From Planctomycetota bacterium (GTDB lineage Bacteria; Planctomycetota; UBA1135; GCA-002686595): a stretch of DNA of 64,000 bases. The position numbers and the translations under genes were made by a program. Positions 26,180 to 33,177 of this stretch are shown one piece after another; the first letter of the stretch is position 1, and each line of letters begins with the position of its first letter. The notes beneath the pieces were generated by a model. The model did not search any database. It saw only the letters and a program-made list of their open reading frames with translations, and had not been told where the DNA came from. The stretch spans positions 17,602-81,601 of the forward strand of contig JAJDEW010000088.1 of assembly GCA_029259595.1 (NCBI GenBank), in the 5' to 3' direction.

Positions 26180-26245
26180 CAGCCTGATGAAAAAGTCATC
26201 CGGCGCGCTGCATGCGTCCGAAGCACTTTTTCATCAGGCTGCTAG
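26176..26245. repeat. Perfect 21-bp palindrome between convergent genes, repeat copy A
   Basis: Left arm 26176-26196 (CTAGCAGCCTGATGAAAAAGT) and right arm 26225-26245 are exact inverted copies around a 28-base loop. The loop carries TCATCCGGCGC and TGCGTCCGAAGC, also present in copy B. The left arm contains the TAG stop of the halogenase; the convergent membrane-protein gene ends seven bases beyond the right arm. The A- and T-runs inside the arms would let it work as a terminator in both directions. It also looks like a REP/BIME-type element. Confidence 0.8.
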
Positions 26246-26251
26246 TCCCCG

Positions 26252-26596
26252 TCACGCGCGGTCGTCCGGCCGGCGCACGAGCCCGGCGCCTGCGAAGACG
26301 AGCGCGAAGAAGACGAGCGGCGCCCACAGCGGAACGACCACCTCCCACCTTCCGGAACCGGCGTTGGTGCCTTCGAAGCTCCAGCGCGGACTCTCGCTGT
26401 TCGGCGCCAGGTAGAAGCCGCGGGGATTGGTGTAGAAGCCCGGCCGGCGCGCCACCTCCAGGCGTCCGTGCTCGAGGCGCCAGGCGTAGTCCTGGCCGAT
26501 CGTCATGCCGGTGTAGACGCCCAGGTTCGCGACCCAGATCACGAGCGTCAGCACGAAGGCCACGCCGGACGACCAGCGCAACAGATCGCGCATCAT
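26252..26596 (-). CDS. Small two-helix membrane protein of unknown function
   Basis: A 114-residue protein with two hydrophobic helices: about 11-27 at the N-terminus and about 87-105 near the C-terminus, enclosing a 60-residue polar loop rich in aromatic and Arg residues (VARRPGFYTNPRGFYLAP). The loop would be periplasmic if the N-terminus is inside. No family recognised. It overlaps the polysaccharide deacetylase gene upstream by four bases and closes the second polyene operon, so a role in pigment assembly or envelope modification is possible but unproven. Confidence 0.6.
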   Translation of the reverse strand: MMRDLLRWSSGVAFVLTLVIWVANLGVYTGMTIGQDYAWRLEHGRLEVARRPGFYTNPRGFYLAPNSESPRWSFEGTNAGSGRWEVVVPLWAPLVFFALVFAGAGLVRRPDDRA

Positions 26597-27354
26597 GCGT
26601 CCTGACCCAGGGCGACGGAACGCAGGGGCGGAACCAGCCGTTCGGCTTGCTCGAGGATCGCCGTCGTGATCGCGCGCGTTCGCTCGCTGTCGCGGCCACC
26701 GTCATGCAGGAGAACGATCGCGCCCGCCTCCAGCGCAGCATGGACGCGCGCGCTCACCTCCGCGGCGCTCCGTCTCGTCGTGTCGAGGCTGCGGATGCTC
26801 CAGCCCACCAGCTCGAGCCCGAGTTCCGCACTCACGCGATGTGTCGCGGGGTTGCGCAGCCCCACCGGCGGCCGAAACAGGCGCGGCGCGACGCCGGCCG
26901 CCTGCTCGACGGCCTCCTGACAGGCGACCAGGTCGCGTCGTAGCCCGCCCGCGAGCCGAAAGTTGTGGGCCCAGGAATGTCGGTCGGAGTGGTTCCCGAG
27001 TGCGTGCCCCTCCTCGTGAATCCGGCGCACCAGCTCGGGAAAGCGGCGCACCTTCTCTCCCACGACGAAGAAGGTCGCCTGCGCGCCCCGCTCACGCAGG
27101 AGGTCCAGCACGACGGGTGTCGTCTGCGGATCGGGTCCGTCGTCGAAGGTCAGCGCGAAGGCATCCGGGCGTGCGATGCGCAGACGCGCGCGGCCGAAGA
27201 AGGGCGAGCGAATCGAGGCGACGCCGTGTGCGACAAGGGCGACGAAAAGGGTCGTCGCGACGACCGCCAGCTCGAGTTTCAGCTCGCCTCCGAAGACCAG
27301 GGCCGCGGCCAGCGCCGCGCTCCAGGCGGCGCACGCGACCGCGTGCGGACTCAT
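26593..27354 (-). CDS. Polysaccharide deacetylase (NodB-fold), membrane-anchored
   Basis: A 253-residue protein. Two hydrophobic helices (about 5-22 and 27-47) anchor it, then a NodB domain with TFDDGPDP (catalytic Asp71, metal Asp72), HSDRH (metal His122 and His126), RPPVG and a late LLHDGG. This is the full active set of carbohydrate esterase family 4, which removes N- or O-acetyl groups from sugars, or sometimes opens amides. The ATG at 27354 overlaps the stop of the ketosynthase-like gene (ATGA), so it belongs to the polyene operon. It might deacetylate an amino sugar on the pigment lipid or on a glycan nearby. The frame is open further upstream, but only antisense-like sequence is encoded there. 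Confidence 0.85.
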   Translation of the reverse strand: MSPHAVACAAWSAALAAALVFGGELKLELAVVATTLFVALVAHGVASIRSPFFGRARLRIARPDAFALTFDDGPDPQTTPVVLDLLRERGAQATFFVVGEKVRRFPELVRRIHEEGHALGNHSDRHSWAHNFRLAGGLRRDLVACQEAVEQAAGVAPRLFRPPVGLRNPATHRVSAELGLELVGWSIRSLDTTRRSAAEVSARVHAALEAGAIVLLHDGGRDSERTRAITTAILEQAERLVPPLRSVALGQDA

Positions 27355-28280
27355 GCCCCGAAGCCGCGCAGCTCGAAGAGGGCCGCGTCTCCGTCCGCCG
27401 TGGTGCCCAGCACCGCGAGCCGACTGGGCCGGGTCGACAGGCCGACCAGGGTCGCCGACGACTCGCCGTCGAGGATGCTCAGGGCGAGCGCTGTCCGCGT
27501 CGCGAGGCTCGAGGGATGGTCCGGCGGCGCGTGGAAGACGGGGCAACCCGGCTCGCTTCCGAAGTCGGCCTCCGGAGCCGGCGGGCCGGCGTGGAGCACG
27601 AGCTCGGGCTTGGCATCCGAACCCGCGAACCAGGCGGGCACGTCCTGCGTCCGCCCCAACTCGATCCGGACCAGGCGCGAACCGGCGACCGCTTCCGACA
27701 CGTCCTCCGACCCGCCGCCGAACAGGACCGCGCCCCCTTCGTGCGCGGCCGACGTGCCCCGCACGCCCTGTTCGAGCGCGCGAAACGTGTGTGCGGGCAG
27801 TTCGTCGAGGGCTCCGACCCAGTACGACTCTCCCGAGCGTCGGTGCGCGAGCACGGCCGCGAACAAGGCTTGCGCGAAGGACAACTCGCCGTGGACGAAG
27901 GTCTGGCACTCGCCGCGCGCGTTCAGCTTGAGAGCCACGAAGGACGCGATCGCGTTGTGCACCGACGAGGAGAAGGCGCGCGGCTTCGGCGTCGCTTCGC
28001 GCTCACGAATCATGTGGCTGACGAAGCTCTCGGTCTCGGTCAGACAACCGAAGGCGGTCCCGAAGACGACCCCGGTGCCGCCGCGCAGCGTGTGCCCCTT
28101 GGAGGCACGTTGGGCCAGCTGGTAGGCCACGCGCGGCAAGCGCCCGCCCCCGCGCGCACCCGATCCGACGGGAAGGAGCGAGACGACGCGGTCGCGCACG
28201 AGGCCTTCGGCACCCGCACCCGAGGCCGCGTATCCGAAGACGGGAAAGTCGCACTCCACGGCCCGGACTATAGTCGCCAC
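27351..28280 (-). CDS. Ketosynthase-like chain length factor (no catalytic Cys)
   Basis: A 309-residue protein resembling the Ketoacyl-synt_2 family (beta-ketoacyl synthase chain length factor). The recognisable block is FSSSVHNAIASFVAL, matching the SVHNA motif of that family, followed by FVHGELSFAQAL where true ketosynthases have the nucleophilic Cys; here no Cys is present. It would therefore not condense by itself but pair with an active ketosynthase and set chain length, as ApeC does in aryl polyene synthesis. The protein has a long Gly/Ala-rich second half without the second catalytic His. It follows the active ketosynthase gene after 57 bases and overlaps the deacetylase by four. Confidence 0.75.
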   Translation of the reverse strand: MATIVRAVECDFPVFGYAASGAGAEGLVRDRVVSLLPVGSGARGGGRLPRVAYQLAQRASKGHTLRGGTGVVFGTAFGCLTETESFVSHMIREREATPKPRAFSSSVHNAIASFVALKLNARGECQTFVHGELSFAQALFAAVLAHRRSGESYWVGALDELPAHTFRALEQGVRGTSAAHEGGAVLFGGGSEDVSEAVAGSRLVRIELGRTQDVPAWFAGSDAKPELVLHAGPPAPEADFGSEPGCPVFHAPPDHPSSLATRTALALSILDGESSATLVGLSTRPSRLAVLGTTADGDAALFELRGFGA

Positions 28281-28337
28281 CGACGGCGCTCGACCACCGT
28301 GGAGTGGACGGCCGACCTCGGAAATCCCGCGTCGGCC

Positions 28338-29528
28338 TCAGGCGTCCCGTCGGCGCAGGGCGAGGACCGTGTTGTTGCCTCCGAACCCGAACGAGTTCGA
28401 CAACACGAACCGCGGCGAAGCCGTGACCGTCTCGGTCAGGGGCTCGACTTCGCAGTCGGGATCGAAGCGGGTCAGGCCGCTGGTCCCGGGCAGGAAGCCG
28501 CGCGCGAGCCCCAGGGAACACACGATCGCCTCGATCGCGCCCGCGGCCCCCAGGGTGTGTCCGAAGATCGCCTTCACCGACGAAACGGGTGGGATACGTG
28601 TTCCGAACAGGCGCGCGAGCGCGCGTCCCTCGGCCTGGTCGTTGCCCGGCGTACCCGTGCCGTGGGCGTTGACGTAATCGACCGCATCCACCGTGCTGCC
28701 TGCATCCCGCAGCGCGGCCCGCATGGCGGCCTCCGCCCCTCGGCCGTCGGGTTCGGGAGCGGTCGGGTGGAAGGCATCGCAGGTGTTGCCGGCGCCGGCG
28801 AGCTCGACGTGAATCCGTGCGCCACGCTCGAGCGCGACGTCCTCCCGCTCGAGCACGCAGAAGGCGGCTCCTTCACCCAAGCTCATGCCGTCGCGCTCGA
28901 CGTCGAACGGCCGGCACCCCTTGGGGTCGGTCGCGAAGAGCGACGCGAACCCGTTCAGCGTCAACCGGCACAGGGCATCGGCGCCGCCCGCGACGACCGC
29001 GTCCGCCAGCCCGGCCAGTAGCACGTCCCGTCCGATCACCAGCGCCTGCGCACCGGACGAACAGGCGGTCGAGATCGTGAAGCGCGGACCGCGCAGCCCG
29101 AAATCCTCGGCCAGCGCGTGAGTCGTCGCGCCGCACGGATGCTCGCTCCAGACGCGCTCGGGAAAGCCCCGCCCGGCCAGCTGGCTCTCGATCGCCTCCT
29201 CGGTCTCGGGCATGCCGCCCGTGCACGTGCCGAGGACGAGCGCGATGCGGCGCGTGCGCGCCTCGAGCCGCGCATCGTCGAGCGCGTCCGCGAGGGCGAG
29301 TCGCGCCAGCGCACGCGTCCGCGGCTCTGCCGGATCCGCGATCCACTCCTGTGCGACTTCGCCGACGCGGTGGTGCCCGTTGCGCGGGGAAGGGAAGCGC
29401 GTCAGCGGCCCGAGACACGAACGACCCGCGCGCAGGGTCGCTTCCGTCGCGTCCAGCCCCCGCCCAGCGGCCGACACGACGCCGAGCCCCGTCAGAACGA
29501 TCGGGGCGCTTTCGAGGACACTCGCCAT
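28338..29528 (-). CDS. Beta-ketoacyl-ACP synthase (FabF type) of the second polyene block
   Basis: A 396-residue condensing enzyme with ATG at 29528 overlapping the stop of the ACP gene by one base. The active site is complete: Cys in STACSSG, His in NAHGTGTPGND and His in FGHTLGAAGAIE, and the C-terminus ends in SNSFGFGGNN. It differs enough from the ketosynthases at 4991-6214 and 30679-31791 to have its own role. Its immediate neighbours are an ACP upstream and the chain length factor downstream, so an ACP-KS-CLF unit building the polyene chain is the natural reading. Confidence 0.9.
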   Translation of the reverse strand: MASVLESAPIVLTGLGVVSAAGRGLDATEATLRAGRSCLGPLTRFPSPRNGHHRVGEVAQEWIADPAEPRTRALARLALADALDDARLEARTRRIALVLGTCTGGMPETEEAIESQLAGRGFPERVWSEHPCGATTHALAEDFGLRGPRFTISTACSSGAQALVIGRDVLLAGLADAVVAGGADALCRLTLNGFASLFATDPKGCRPFDVERDGMSLGEGAAFCVLEREDVALERGARIHVELAGAGNTCDAFHPTAPEPDGRGAEAAMRAALRDAGSTVDAVDYVNAHGTGTPGNDQAEGRALARLFGTRIPPVSSVKAIFGHTLGAAGAIEAIVCSLGLARGFLPGTSGLTRFDPDCEVEPLTETVTASPRFVLSNSFGFGGNNTVLALRRRDA

Positions 29529-29782
29529 CAAGCGCGGTTCGTCTGCACGAACTCCGCCAGCGTCCGAACGCTGGCGAAGGCCTCGCGGGCCGCCTGCATG
29601 TCGGTCAGCCGGATGCCGTAGTGGCGCTCGAGCAGGACGACGAGCTCGACGGCGTCGATCGAATCGAGGGCGAGCCCCTCTTCGAAGAGCGGCGCCTCGG
29701 TCTCGATCTCCTTCGCATCCACGTCCTCGAGTCCGAGATCCGTGACGATGTGCTGCTTCAGCTCGGCGACCAATTCGTTCAT
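29528..29782 (-). CDS. Acyl carrier protein
   Basis: An 84-residue acyl carrier protein. The phosphopantetheine attachment site is Ser41 in LALDSIDAVEL, with the usual four-helix amphipathic pattern around it. The ATG at 29782 gives a typical length; the frame is open further upstream but that extension is basic and unlike any ACP. It would carry the growing chain for the ketosynthase whose start overlaps its stop. Activation by a holo-ACP synthase is needed; one is encoded at 45921-46448. A repeat element lies just upstream. Confidence 0.88.
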   Translation of the reverse strand: MNELVAELKQHIVTDLGLEDVDAKEIETEAPLFEEGLALDSIDAVELVVLLERHYGIRLTDMQAAREAFASVRTLAEFVQTNRA

Positions 29783-29887
29783 GTCCAAGGTCTCGATGAA
29801 TCGAGAGGCCCGCGGCCACCTCTCACGTGAGCAGAGGATCGCCCGCCACCGCGCGCGGCGCAACGGGGACGCGCCCGATTCCTGTTT

Positions 29888-29972
29888 CAGGAGCCCTTGC
29901 ACGAGTCATTCGGCGCCAGGACGCCGTCCGCCACTGCGGTGCGTCCGAAGCACTTGTTCAAAGGGGCTCCTG
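29888..29972 (-). repeat. Palindromic intergenic element, copy B
   Basis: An 85-base imperfect palindrome. The outer arms are CAGGAGCCC (29888-29896) and its inverted copy with one extra G (29963-29972). Inside are GTCATTCGGCGCCA, shared with copies C and D, and GTGCGTCCGAAGCACTT, shared with copy A. Unlike copies A and C it lies within an operon, between a ketosynthase-like gene and an ACP gene on the minus strand, where it could attenuate transcription or protect an mRNA end. Confidence 0.75.
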
Positions 29973-29995
29973 GCCCGCTCCACGGGCTCGTCCGC

Positions 29996-30682
29996 TCAGT
30001 GCGTCGACCCGAGGAGCCGCGCGCGGACGAGCGCGAGCGGATCCTCCGCATGAACGAGCTCGTCGAAGCAACGGGCCTCGGCGCTGCCCGCCACGCCCGG
30101 CCCGAGGTGCAGGACCGCGACCTCCGTCCGGGGCTCGAGCCCGAGTTCGTCCGCGCTCGCGGGAGGCAGCCAATCGCCCAGGGCGACGAGGCAGGCACGC
30201 GCTTCGTCGGCAGCGAGGAGCTCGGCCGCGGCCCGCAGCCCTTCCGCCTCGCGCCCCGGCGCCGTCGACAGGGCGATCGTCGGTCCGCGCAGGCCGTAGC
30301 GAATCGCGAGAGGTCCGAGGCAGGTGCTCGGCAGAGTGAAGGGAAAGAGCCCCGCGGCGATGCCGGTCGGGGTCGCGCGGCTCGCCTGGAAGCGCCGGTC
30401 GGTGTCGAGCGAACCGAACGGTGAGGCGAGGATCAGGGCCGTCTCGGCGGCGTCGCGCGCGCCAGGCATGAAGCCTGCCGCCTCCGCCGCGAGCGCGCAG
30501 GCGCGACCGAGTCGATCGAGGTGCCGGAAGCCGGGATAGGAGCGCTCGAAGGCCGGGTGCCAACGCAAACTCGCTTCCGCGTCCACCTCGAGCGCGGTCC
30601 ACGCGCGCCACGCGAGCGCACTCCCCGCGAGCCCTTCGGCGTCGACCAGCGCCAGGGCGGTGAGCGTGGTGACGACGCTCAT
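29996..30682 (-). CDS. Ketosynthase N-terminal-like protein lacking the active-site Cys
   Basis: A 228-residue protein, about half the size of a ketosynthase. It shows the fold markers ALILASPFGSLDTDRRF, FTLPSTCLGPLAIRYGLRGPTIALST and a helix like the one after the active site, but the ACSSG motif has become TAPGREA, so there is no nucleophile. The second half of the fold with the two His residues is absent. It overlaps the complete ketosynthase upstream by an ATGA, so a pseudo-partner or scaffold for that enzyme is likely. Similar truncated ketosynthase-like genes occur in aryl polyene and flexirubin loci. The 3' end is followed after 23 bases by repeat copy B. Confidence 0.72.
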   Translation of the reverse strand: MSVVTTLTALALVDAEGLAGSALAWRAWTALEVDAEASLRWHPAFERSYPGFRHLDRLGRACALAAEAAGFMPGARDAAETALILASPFGSLDTDRRFQASRATPTGIAAGLFPFTLPSTCLGPLAIRYGLRGPTIALSTAPGREAEGLRAAAELLAADEARACLVALGDWLPPASADELGLEPRTEVAVLHLGPGVAGSAEARCFDELVHAEDPLALVRARLLGSTH

Positions 30683-31791
30683 CGGGCGAACACGAGGGCG
30701 GCGTCGATCCCCCCGAAGCCGGCCGCGATCTTCAGCGCGTGACGGGCGCGACCGAGCGGCGTCGTTCCTCGGACGAGGGCGGCCGGAAAGTCGGCTTCCG
30801 GTCGCGCCAGGCGGACGTTCGGCGGTGCGAGGCCGCGCTCGAGCGCTTCGATCGCGATCAGGCTTTCGAGCAAGCCCGCCGCGCCGAGCGTGTGCCCGAG
30901 CTGCGCCTTCGAGCCGGCCAGGGGCGGCGGCGTGGCGAAGATCCGCTCGAGCGCGCGGCACTCCATCGCATCGTTGTAGACCGTCCCGGTTCCATGGAGG
31001 TGAACGAGATCGATCGCCGCGGGCAAGAGGCGCGCATGGGCGAGCGCTCGTTCGATCGCCAGCGCCAGACCAGAACCATCGCGGCAGGGGCCGGTGATGT
31101 GGTTGGCGTCGTTGGCGGCGCCCCAACCGGCGAGCTCCACGCAACCGTCGCGCTCGGCACGGGCCTCGAGCACGAGCGCGCCGGCGCCTTCGCCCAACGA
31201 CAGGCCCGTGCGCCTGCGATCGAACGGGCGACACGGGTCGGTCGACAGCGCCAACAGACGCTCGAAGCCTTGCACCACGAAGCCCGAGAGCGCGTCGACA
31301 CCGACGACCAACACGCGTTCGGCGCGTCCGGCCCGCAGCCAGCGACCCGCGTGAGCGAGCGCGACCAGGCCGGAAGCGCAAGCGCAGGACACCGCCGTCA
31401 CGGGGCCGTGCAGCACGAGCTCCTCGGCCAAGCGCGCGGCGAGCACCCAGGGTCGTCCGTAGCCTTCGCCCGCCCCCTCCACGCCGCCGAGGTCCGCCTT
31501 CGTCGTCGCCAGGACGAGGCCGAGCGTGGCTCCCGCGTCGACCTGCGCCGCGGCGAGCGCCTCGCGCGCGGCGCGCAGGGCGAAGCCGAACGCGAGCGAG
31601 TCGTGTTCGCGCGCCGTCGCGGCGACTTCCTCGGGGACCTCGGCCGCGACCTCCGCGCGGGTCACGAGCCCGGCCAGGCGGCGCCGCGGCAGGATCCCCG
31701 ACCGCCCGACGAAGACCGCGTCGACCAGCGCCGCGCACCCGGCACCGAAGCACGTCACGGCACCGCGACCGGTCACCACCACGCGCTTCAC
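30679..31791 (-). CDS. Beta-ketoacyl-ACP synthase, third complete copy
   Basis: A 370-residue condensing enzyme, shorter than most FabF proteins. It starts with VVVTGRGAVTCFG; the catalytic residues are Cys in SCACASG, His in HLHGTGT and His in QLGHTLGAAG. The end AAGFGGIDAALV replaces the usual SNSFGFGG motif. The ATG overlaps the thioesterase stop by four bases and the stop overlaps the truncated ketosynthase-like gene, so the pair may form a heterodimer. It may start or finish the chain, while the other two ketosynthases do the elongation; that division is inference. Confidence 0.88.
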   Translation of the reverse strand: MKRVVVTGRGAVTCFGAGCAALVDAVFVGRSGILPRRRLAGLVTRAEVAAEVPEEVAATAREHDSLAFGFALRAAREALAAAQVDAGATLGLVLATTKADLGGVEGAGEGYGRPWVLAARLAEELVLHGPVTAVSCACASGLVALAHAGRWLRAGRAERVLVVGVDALSGFVVQGFERLLALSTDPCRPFDRRRTGLSLGEGAGALVLEARAERDGCVELAGWGAANDANHITGPCRDGSGLALAIERALAHARLLPAAIDLVHLHGTGTVYNDAMECRALERIFATPPPLAGSKAQLGHTLGAAGLLESLIAIEALERGLAPPNVRLARPEADFPAALVRGTTPLGRARHALKIAAGFGGIDAALVFAR

Positions 31792-32270
31792 ACGCTCTGC
31801 ACCTCGTGTCCCCAGCGCTCGAGGAAGGCCTCGACGAAGGGCGGACGCGTGATCACGAGCTCGCCGGCGAGGTCCGTGTAGACCTGGACCGTGTGTCCGG
31901 TGACCTTGACGTCGCCGGTAGCGCCCGTGACGAGGTAGGCGAAGACGAGGCGTGCGCCGGGAACCAGGTGCATGCGCGTGCGGACGTCGAGCGGCTCGTC
32001 GAAGGTGCTCGGCGCGTGGTAGTCGAGCTCGACGTGGACGAGCGGGGCGACGTAGCCCGCATCCAGGATGTCCTGATAGCCGAAGCCGAACCGACGCCCG
32101 AAGGCGTTGCGTCCGTCCTCGAAGTACGAGAGGTAGTGCCCGTGCCAGGTCACGCGCAGCGAATCGACCTCCTGGAAGCGCACGCGCACGCGCGTCGTTT
32201 CCTCGAGGAAGTCCGCATCGGGGTCGAAGGCGCGCTGGACGCGCGCTGTCCGGACGCGCTTCGAGCTCAT
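31788..32270 (-). CDS. 4-hydroxybenzoyl-CoA thioesterase-like hot-dog protein
   Basis: A 160-residue hot-dog protein. RFQEVDSLRVTWHGHYLSYFEDGR matches the 4HBT active-site helix region in register, with Asp36 in the place of the catalytic Asp. Such enzymes cleave acyl-CoA or acyl-ACP thioesters; aryl polyene clusters carry one, thought to release or proofread chains. The N-terminal 20 residues are basic and poorly conserved. Overlaps by four bases with the dehydratase upstream and with the ketosynthase downstream place it firmly in the operon. Confidence 0.82.
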   Translation of the reverse strand: MSSKRVRTARVQRAFDPDADFLEETTRVRVRFQEVDSLRVTWHGHYLSYFEDGRNAFGRRFGFGYQDILDAGYVAPLVHVELDYHAPSTFDEPLDVRTRMHLVPGARLVFAYLVTGATGDVKVTGHTVQVYTDLAGELVITRPPFVEAFLERWGHEVQSV

Positions 32271-32719
32271 TCTTCGTCCTCGACGTAGAACTTCAGCTCG
32301 CCCTGCGCGAGGACCTCGTCCCCCACGGAGGCGATGCCGCGCACGAGCGACAAGGGCCGCAGCTCGCGAATCAGCTCGACGCGGTAGTGCAACGTCTCGC
32401 CGACGCGCGCGCGCCGTCGCACTTCGAAGCGCTGGATCCCCACCAGCATCCCGCGCGCGATTCGCCGGCCAGCGCGGCGCGCGCTGGTCGCGTGCAGGGC
32501 CGACGCGGTCTGGGCGAGTCCTTCGACCAGCGTCTGCTCCCACAGGTTTCCGTCGGCGTCCGCGTCGGCGGCCGCGATGGGGACCCTGAACTCCGCTTCC
32601 GCGAAGTCGTCCGTCACGGCCAGCACACGATCGACCGCCAGGATCGGCGGGCGGTGCGGAACGAGCTCCGCGAGCACGGGGCCAGAGGCGCCGTCGCCCG
32701 CTCCCACCGCAGGCTTCAC
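32267..32719 (-). CDS. ApeP-like hot-dog 3-hydroxyacyl-ACP dehydratase
   Basis: A 150-residue hot-dog protein with LVPHRPPILAVDRVL (His22) and LVEGLAQTAS (Glu66), the residue pair used for dehydration in FabZ-like enzymes and in the ApeP group. It lacks the FPGxP loop of the dehydratase at 6220-6582, so the two belong to different subfamilies and may form a heterodimer as ApeI and ApeP do. It overlaps the ACP gene upstream (ATGA or GTGA type, four bases) and the thioesterase gene downstream. Confidence 0.78.
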   Translation of the reverse strand: MKPAVGAGDGASGPVLAELVPHRPPILAVDRVLAVTDDFAEAEFRVPIAAADADADGNLWEQTLVEGLAQTASALHATSARRAGRRIARGMLVGIQRFEVRRRARVGETLHYRVELIRELRPLSLVRGIASVGDEVLAQGELKFYVEDEE

Positions 32720-32994
32720 GCCCCCGTCGGGGCCTGCGCCGCCGGCATCCGCGCGCGCACCCGGTCGTAGATGTCACCCAGCGTGCGGATCGACTTGGCC
32801 TCGTCCTCGGGAATCCGACACAGGAAGGTCTTTTCGAGGGCGACGACGAGATCGACTCCGTCGAGGCTGTCGAGATCCAGATCGGTGACGAGCTTCGCCT
32901 CGGGCCGCAGGGCCTCGGGATCCACCTCGAACTCCTCGACGAGGATGCGGTCGACGAGGGTCTCGATCTCAGAAGTGGTCGGTTGCAAGGTCAT
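32716..32994 (-). CDS. Acyl carrier protein, first gene of the second polyene operon
   Basis: A 92-residue acyl carrier protein with the attachment Ser43 in DLDLDSLDGVDLV. It begins at ATG 32994; an alternative in-frame start at 33042 adds a Gly-rich stretch not typical of ACPs. It differs in sequence from the ACP at 29528-29782, so the cluster has two carriers, as aryl polyene systems do. It opens the minus-strand operon; a candidate promoter lies at 33078-33106. Confidence 0.88.
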   Translation of the reverse strand: MTLQPTTSEIETLVDRILVEEFEVDPEALRPEAKLVTDLDLDSLDGVDLVVALEKTFLCRIPEDEAKSIRTLGDIYDRVRARMPAAQAPTGA

Positions 32995-33077
32995 GCCCTC
33001 AAGGGAACCGCCGAGGACACCGCGGACCCCGAACCGAAACACCCGGCTCGCCCCGCAGACCCCCTCGAAGTTCCGTC

Positions 33078-33106
33078 ATGGTAGAGAGGCCCAGGTAGGG
33101 CGGCAA
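33078..33106 (-). promoter_or_regulatory. Candidate sigma-70-like promoter for the second polyene operon
   Basis: Read on the minus strand: TTGCCG, a 17-base spacer, then TACCAT, each hexamer matching the consensus at four of six positions. Transcription would start about 75 bases before the ACP ATG. The -35 region lies in a 13-bp tandem repeat (AGGGCGGCAAGAC, 33097-33122), so a second -35-like hexamer sits 13 bases further upstream. Confidence 0.35.
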
Positions 33107-33177
33107 GACAGGGCGGCAAGACAAAGGGAGACGATGAGCTCTGGCGGCCGGCGCCCGGGAGGCTGGCCTGCGAGCGG

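Noticed and set aside
26176..26245. Insertion sequence end or MITE with transposase
   Set aside because: The palindrome could be a mobile element end, but no transposase, target duplication or second end was seen nearby, so only the repeat is recorded.
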